Shown here piece after piece: positions 28,620 to 33,085 of a stretch of DNA of 33,085 nucleotides; the stretch's first letter is position 1, and each line of letters starts with the position of its first letter. This DNA is from Desulfovibrio sp. (lineage in GTDB: Bacteria > Desulfobacterota > Desulfovibrionia > Desulfovibrionales > Desulfovibrionaceae): assembly GCA_031280915.1 (NCBI GenBank), contig JAITGC010000078.1, positions 116,069 to 149,153 of the forward strand, in the 5' to 3' direction. The translations under genes were made by a program, and so were the position numbers. Under the pieces are notes generated by a model, which saw only the letters and a program-made list of their open reading frames with translations, had not been told where the DNA came from and ran no database searches.

Positions 28620-29302
28620 GCCGGGGCAGTGACATGTCCGGCGTGGCGGTTGGCCGGCACGCGGTCCGCCGTCCAATGGCCGGGCTGCCGCGTGGGTTGG
28701 TCTCCGACGTGGCTCCATTGCCGCCCCCGCCGGACGAAAAACGCTGTTTCGCCTTGTGGCGTGAATACGATATGCTGCCCAATGTGCGACGCCACTCGCT
28801 TCTGGTGGCCCATATCGCCGTGCGGCTGGCGCAACGCGCTGTGAAATGCGGCTTTGGCGTTTCCGTGGAAGAAACGCGCGCTGCCGGTCTGCTCCATGAT
28901 ATCGCCAAGAGCTACTGTCTCAGGCACGGCGGCAGTCATGCCATGCTGGGGGCCAGTTGGGTTGTGGAGCGCACACGCCATTACCCTGTGGCGCGGGGAG
29001 TTCTGCTCCATGTTCACTGGCCCTGGCCTCTGCCTGAGGGTGCGGGCATGTGCGCCCTGCCTTTTTTCATCATTTATGCGGACAAGAGAGTCCGCCATGA
29101 CCGCTGCGTCAGCCTTGAGGAACGCTTTGAGGACTTGCTCGCGCGTTATGGCAAGAATGCGGATGCCAGGCAGGGCATCCGCGCTTCCTTCGAACAGGGC
29201 AAAAACATCGAACAGGCCTTTACGGTACTGCTGCAATGGGACATTCATGAAGATTCTTTTGATTGCGGGCGGCTGGTCGAGCGAGAGGAATGTTTCCCTT
29301 GA
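28598..29302 (+). CDS. HD-domain phosphohydrolase (start 28598 or 28634)
   Basis: [16 protein letters not shown]...[14 protein letters not shown]...HAMLGA. Confidence 0.8.
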   Translation: MVELEKLSRGSDMSGVAVGRHAVRRPMAGLPRGLVSDVAPLPPPPDEKRCFALWREYDMLPNVRRHSLLVAHIAVRLAQRAVKCGFGVSVEETRAAGLLHDIAKSYCLRHGGSHAMLGASWVVERTRHYPVARGVLLHVHWPWPLPEGAGMCALPFFIIYADKRVRHDRCVSLEERFEDLLARYGKNADARQGIRASFEQGKNIEQAFTVLLQWDIHEDSFDCGRLVEREECFP

Positions 29303-30290
29303 CGGCGCGCGCGTCATGGAGAAGACTTTGCTTGAATGCGGGCACAGCGTGACGTTTTTCGACCTGTTGGCCGGTTTTGACAATCTGCTGGACGCGGCGG
29401 CGAAACACGATTTCGCCTTTATCAATCTGCACGGCGCACCGGGTGAGGATGGCCTGGTGCAGGCGATGTTGGACAGGGCCGGCTGCCCTTACCAGGGTTC
29501 AGGGCCGGCAGGGTCTTTTCTGGCTCTGCACAAAGCGGCTGCCAAACAAATCTTCCGCCGGGCCGGGCTGCCGACGCCCGATTGGGAATATCTGCCGCTT
29601 CCGCCGGAACAAGCGTGGCGACCGCGTTTGCCCTATCCTCTTTTCGTCAAAAGCAATACCGGCGGCTCCTCGCTTCTCATGGGACGTGTGCGCGACCGCG
29701 CCGGACTGGACGTGAAGCTGGCGGAAATTTTCGCCGCCGGAGACGAGGCCCTGTTGGAAAGCGAAGTCAGGGGGCGTGAAGTCACTTGCGGAGTATTGGG
29801 CAACGAGGCCCTGCCGCCCATCCTCATTGAACCCGGCGAGGGGAAGTTTTTTGACTACCAAAGCAAGTATGCCGTGGACGGAGCGCGGGAAATCTGCCCT
29901 GCGCCCCTGCCGCCGGAGATAACGGCCGAGGTGCGGAAACTGGCTCTCGCGGCCCACAGAACCCTTGGCCTTTCCGGCTACAGCCGGACAGACTTCATCC
30001 TGGCCGAAGATGGAAGGCCGAGTCTGCTTGAAATCAATACTTTGCCGGGCATGACCGCCACAAGCCTTGTGCCGCGTGAAGCCCGCGCCGCCGGTCTGGA
30101 TTTCGGCGATCTGCTGGAGACGCTGATAAGCCTCGGCGGGCAAGGCGCGTCCCAAGTGCGGCAGGCTCGTGCGGGCGGGTTTGTCATCAATCTGCTGAAT
30201 TCGGTGAAAATTTCAAACGGCAAGGAGGCCGGCCATGAAAGCAATGAACAGACAAACGCGACGGCTGCTGGAACTTCTCGGCCACGATGA
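29247..30290 (+). CDS. ddl: D-alanine--D-alanine ligase-like ATP-grasp protein
   Basis: [67 protein letters not shown]; start ATG at 29247 within the longer listed ORF. Confidence 0.88.
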   Translation: MKILLIAGGWSSERNVSLDGARVMEKTLLECGHSVTFFDLLAGFDNLLDAAAKHDFAFINLHGAPGEDGLVQAMLDRAGCPYQGSGPAGSFLALHKAAAKQIFRRAGLPTPDWEYLPLPPEQAWRPRLPYPLFVKSNTGGSSLLMGRVRDRAGLDVKLAEIFAAGDEALLESEVRGREVTCGVLGNEALPPILIEPGEGKFFDYQSKYAVDGAREICPAPLPPEITAEVRKLALAAHRTLGLSGYSRTDFILAEDGRPSLLEINTLPGMTATSLVPREARAAGLDFGDLLETLISLGGQGASQVRQARAGGFVINLLNSVKISNGKEAGHESNEQTNATAAGTSRPR

Positions 30291-31083
30291 AATGCCGTTC
30301 GGCGCCTTTTACTCCGATAAAAAACCTGACGGCTACGGCCCAAAGCCCGGAGAAATTTTTACCCGTGAGCGCGAAACAGCCGGAGAAATTGATTGGCAAA
30401 AAGCCTTTGGAAATTTCACCTGTCTGACCGGAAGCGTCTGGTTGGCCAGAAAAAAGAAAAAAGCCGCCTGGATAAGCCACGAAGAGTGCGGCTGTATGGG
30501 CGGGGGGTATTATTCGGGGATTTACGGCCCGTATCTTGAGACAAATGTACTGTACGTCTCCACGGGTATTCCGGGAACCCATATTGAAGGAGAGCACTAT
30601 CTTCCGTCACCGGAGTCCATGCGGGCTTTTATGGACGACTGCGCTGTCCCCCCTGGCAAGGGCAAGTATTGCGTCCTGAAGCCTCTGGAACAGTTCACCG
30701 ATGTTGAATCACCTTTGAGCGTGACGTTTTTCGCCAGGCCTGAAGTGCTGACCGGTCTGCATACATTGACCGGTTATGCGGCAGGCAACCATAACGCTGT
30801 TGTTACGCCGTTTGGCGCAGCATGTACAAGCATCATCGGCTGGCCTCTGGTATATGAACAAAGGGGCAGAGAGTGCGCCGTGCTTGGCGGATTTGACCCG
30901 AGCGCCCGCAAATTCTTGAAGGCGGACGAGCTTACATTCTCCATTCCGCTGTCTTTGTATAAGAAAATGCTTGATGCGATGGAAACGTCGGCTCTCACGC
31001 GCCATACTTGGGAGGGCGTTCGTAAAAAGGTGATGAAAAGCGGACGTGTCTGGGGAAGAGGAGAAGATGGGGCACAGGGATGA
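30235..31083 (+). CDS. DUF169 family protein
   Basis: [33 protein letters not shown], internal [41 protein letters not shown] upstream. Confidence 0.75.
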   Translation: MKAMNRQTRRLLELLGHDEMPFGAFYSDKKPDGYGPKPGEIFTRERETAGEIDWQKAFGNFTCLTGSVWLARKKKKAAWISHEECGCMGGGYYSGIYGPYLETNVLYVSTGIPGTHIEGEHYLPSPESMRAFMDDCAVPPGKGKYCVLKPLEQFTDVESPLSVTFFARPEVLTGLHTLTGYAAGNHNAVVTPFGAACTSIIGWPLVYEQRGRECAVLGGFDPSARKFLKADELTFSIPLSLYKKMLDAMETSALTRHTWEGVRKKVMKSGRVWGRGEDGAQG

Positions 31084-31109
31084 GGGGGCAAAGGGGAGGG
31101 GCGTATTCA

Positions 31110-31198
31110 GCGGCGGATTATCCGCCGCGGGCGAGCCGAAAATCACGTTTTTCGGCGAAGCGATCTTCTCATGATCAACCGACTGGTTGATTATGAGA
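31110..31198. repeat. Three consecutive perfect or near-perfect stem-loops in the intergenic region
   Basis: GCGGCGGA/TCCGCCGC (31110-31128), GCCGAAAA/TTTTCGGC (31135-31156), TCTCATGATCAACC-GACT-GGTTGATTATGAGA (31167-31198, one mismatch). Confidence 0.8.
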
Positions 31199-31369
31199 TA
31201 ACTTGTAGTCTGAAGAGTTGGCTTGCGCTTGTAGTTTACGGCTATAGTAGTTTCGCCCTTCCGTGCGCCAATGCTTTGCTTGCGCAAGAAGATTAAACGG
31301 AATATTTTCCGCAATTCTTGTGCCTGACATCAAATGATCTGATTTTCAAATCATTTTTATGCCGTATGA

Positions 31370-32495
31370 CTATTTGTCGCAAAGCTGGTTGTATTGTTTG
31401 ATGGACCGGCTATCCCCCTTTTCTCCGGCAAGCTTCCATAATGTACATGCTTTCTGCTTGTCGCGCATTATGCTTTCACCTCCCCCCCAGTACACGATCC
31501 CCAAGTTGCATTGCGCCCATGCAAGTCCTTGATCAGCGGCTTTCTGATACAATTCGACGGCTTTGCGCTCATCCTTGGGGACTCCGTAATCTTGGTCATA
31601 CATGAGGCCCAAGTTGTATTGTGCCCATGCAAATCCTTGATCAGCGGCTTGCTGCAACAATTCGACGGCTTTGCGCTCATCCTTGGGGGACTCCGTAACT
31701 TTGCAGATACCTCCTCAGGGCCAACTCGTATTGTGCCCCTGCAAATCCTTGATCAGCGGCCTTCTGAAACAATTCAACGGTTTTGCGTTCATCCTTGGGG
31801 ACTCCGCGACCTTGCTCATACATGCGGGCCAAGTTGTTTTGTGCCCATGCAAATCCTTGGTCAGCGGCCTTCTGATACAATTCGACGGCTTTGCGTTCAT
31901 CCTTGGGGACTCCGCGACCTTGCGCATACATGACGCCCAAGTTGTATTGTAAATTTTTCGTTTCTTCGTTGCCCTCATAATATTTAAGACTGTTTTCATA
32001 CAATTGCTGCGGACTTGGTAAATCAGCTTCCGAGTGCGATATATTGTTCGTCTTGGTTGTTTGCACACTGCAAAGAGGTAAACCGCATTCAAAGTACATA
32101 ATTATGCTGAATGCTGTATATTTGTTCACCCCATTTTTGATTAAAAAATCCAATGTTTCCGGATATGCTAAAGCTGATGCAGAGATATAATGCCCACCGT
32201 GCCACCCAGAAGCACCGCTCTTTATTAAATCACAATAAATTCTCCTCATACAGTTAGGTGTAACATCATGCCTGTCAATAATTTCTTTAGTTCTTGGCTG
32301 CGAAAGGACATATGGGAATAACTCATTCTCAATAGTATCAAGCTGGAATTTGGCGAGTTTTTGCGAAATTCGCTTCAGAGTAGAATTCATTGGTCCGATA
32401 CGAGCATTTTTTTTGCGTGATAAACGGAATAACAATGTAATAATTATGAAAATAATTATGAAAATAATAAAATATATTATTGTTGTTGCTTCCAT
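31370..32495 (-). pseudogene. Sel1-repeat (SLR) protein with N-terminal TM anchor, split by frameshift at a G5/C5 tract
   Basis: ORFs 31677-32495 and 31370-31660 join after correction; repeat GVPKDERKAVELYQKAADQGFAWAQYNLGLMY; 108-bp repeat register. Confidence 0.85.
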
Positions 32496-32821
32496 TATTT
32501 TGTCTCTGATATGCTTTCTGAGCAGAACTTAAAATATGATGTTGCTGCACTTTTAATTGATCGCATTCCATTGTAAATATCTGAATTTTTTTGAAAGATA
32601 ATCGGTGGTTTGATATTCAAATTTTGATCACCTCTTGTATAAGTCAGCAAGTTTAATAACGATTTTCCTTTATCTCTTGCATATTCATTATCTAAATTGA
32701 CGCCAAGCCCGGATTTTTTGTTTTCAATACGTCGACATCTAGATATGTAATCACTGATTGCACGTTGTGTAAGACCTTTATCTTCGAGAAAATATTTAAA
32801 ATATTCTTCTTTCATTATCAT
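32495..32821 (-). CDS. Hypothetical protein upstream of the Sel1 gene
   Basis: 108-aa AT-rich ORF colinear with the Sel1 gene. Confidence 0.45.
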   Translation of the reverse strand: MIMKEEYFKYFLEDKGLTQRAISDYISRCRRIENKKSGLGVNLDNEYARDKGKSLLNLLTYTRGDQNLNIKPPIIFQKNSDIYNGMRSIKSAATSYFKFCSESISETK

Positions 32822-32850
32822 TACCTATTGATATAAAATATTTATATTAG

Positions 32851-32970
32851 TTATATTTTTGAATTAAGAAATTCCAAATCTTCACCACGCAGTACACTAC
32901 TGTCAAGTCCGTTTGATATTGCTTTTTTATACCAGGAAATTGCGGTTGATGTATTACACTTTATACCAAT
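32851..32970 (-). pseudogene. C-terminal fragment of a Sel1-like gene, truncated at the IS boundary
   Basis: Translation ...KCNTSTAISWYKKAISNGLDSSVLRGEDLEFLNSKI*; open upstream into the IS. Confidence 0.6.
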
Positions 32971-33085
32971 CGTGTCCGGCTAAGGGTTGATAAATATGTT
33001 CAAAATCTCCGAGATTTATGCTACAAAAAAGCTGCCAAAACCATTGCAGTTCAAGGAGATTTTGAACATGGCCCACGTTACCACA
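32970..33085 (+). mobile_element. Left end of an insertion sequence (IS4-like suspected); transposase start MAHVTT at 33068
   Basis: RBS AAGGAG and ATGGCCCACGTTACCACA; interrupts the Sel1-like fragment; family assignment rests on six codons. Confidence 0.45.

Noticed and set aside
31331-31356. AAATGAT...ATCATTT followed by Ts as a terminator
   Set aside because: Weak AT stem, T-run on the strand with no clear nearby gene end; not strong enough to call
31511-31952. + strand ORFs through the Sel1 repeats (140 aa and 93 aa)
   Set aside because: Repeat-derived antisense frames; the - strand encodes recognisable Sel1 units
31531-31968. 108-bp tandem array considered as CRISPR-like
   Set aside because: Contiguous repeats without spacers; encodes Sel1 protein repeats on the - strand
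1-33085. tRNA, rRNA or CRISPR loci
   Set aside because: No cloverleaf-like, rRNA-like or spacer-repeat pattern recognised by eye; a dedicated scan (tRNAscan/Infernal) was not possible

Overview
The gene content (dsrMKJOP preceded by an RsbRD-type gene, a flagellar flhB-flhA-flhF-flhG-fliA-cheY-fliL-like cluster, and a giant CoA-activase fusion) points to a Desulfovibrionaceae-like sulfate-reducing bacterium. This is inferred from recognised protein families; no database was searched. Order along the window: (1) flagellar export and regulation operon on + (1-7.5 kb); (2) a 1414-aa double-ASKHA activase / 2-hydroxyacyl-CoA dehydratase-like protein; (3) a small unknown gene and two atypical flagellin-like genes on -; (4) carB-carA on -; (5) an IS110-family remnant; (6) tlyA and a CCA-adding-enzyme homologue with degenerate catalytic motifs; (7) rsbRD-like gene plus dsrMKJOP on -, with promoter, operator-like dyad and terminator; (8) a degenerate IS1-family element; (9) an overlapping cassette of HhH (Cdd1-like), HD, Ddl-like and DUF169 genes on +; (10) an AT-rich island with a frameshifted Sel1-repeat gene, an interrupted Sel1-like fragment and the 5' end of another IS. 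The main non-obvious signals are a G8 tract in the spacer of a putative carB promoter, a dispersed palindromic intergenic repeat family (one copy supplies the end of tlyA), a 21-bp piece of the Cdd1-like gene abutting the IS1 end, a 15-bp foldback hiding the start site of the right-end transposase, a +4-nt break in a 108-bp Sel1 repeat register, and the degenerate CCA-enzyme homologue. No complete, clearly novel multi-gene system was proven.
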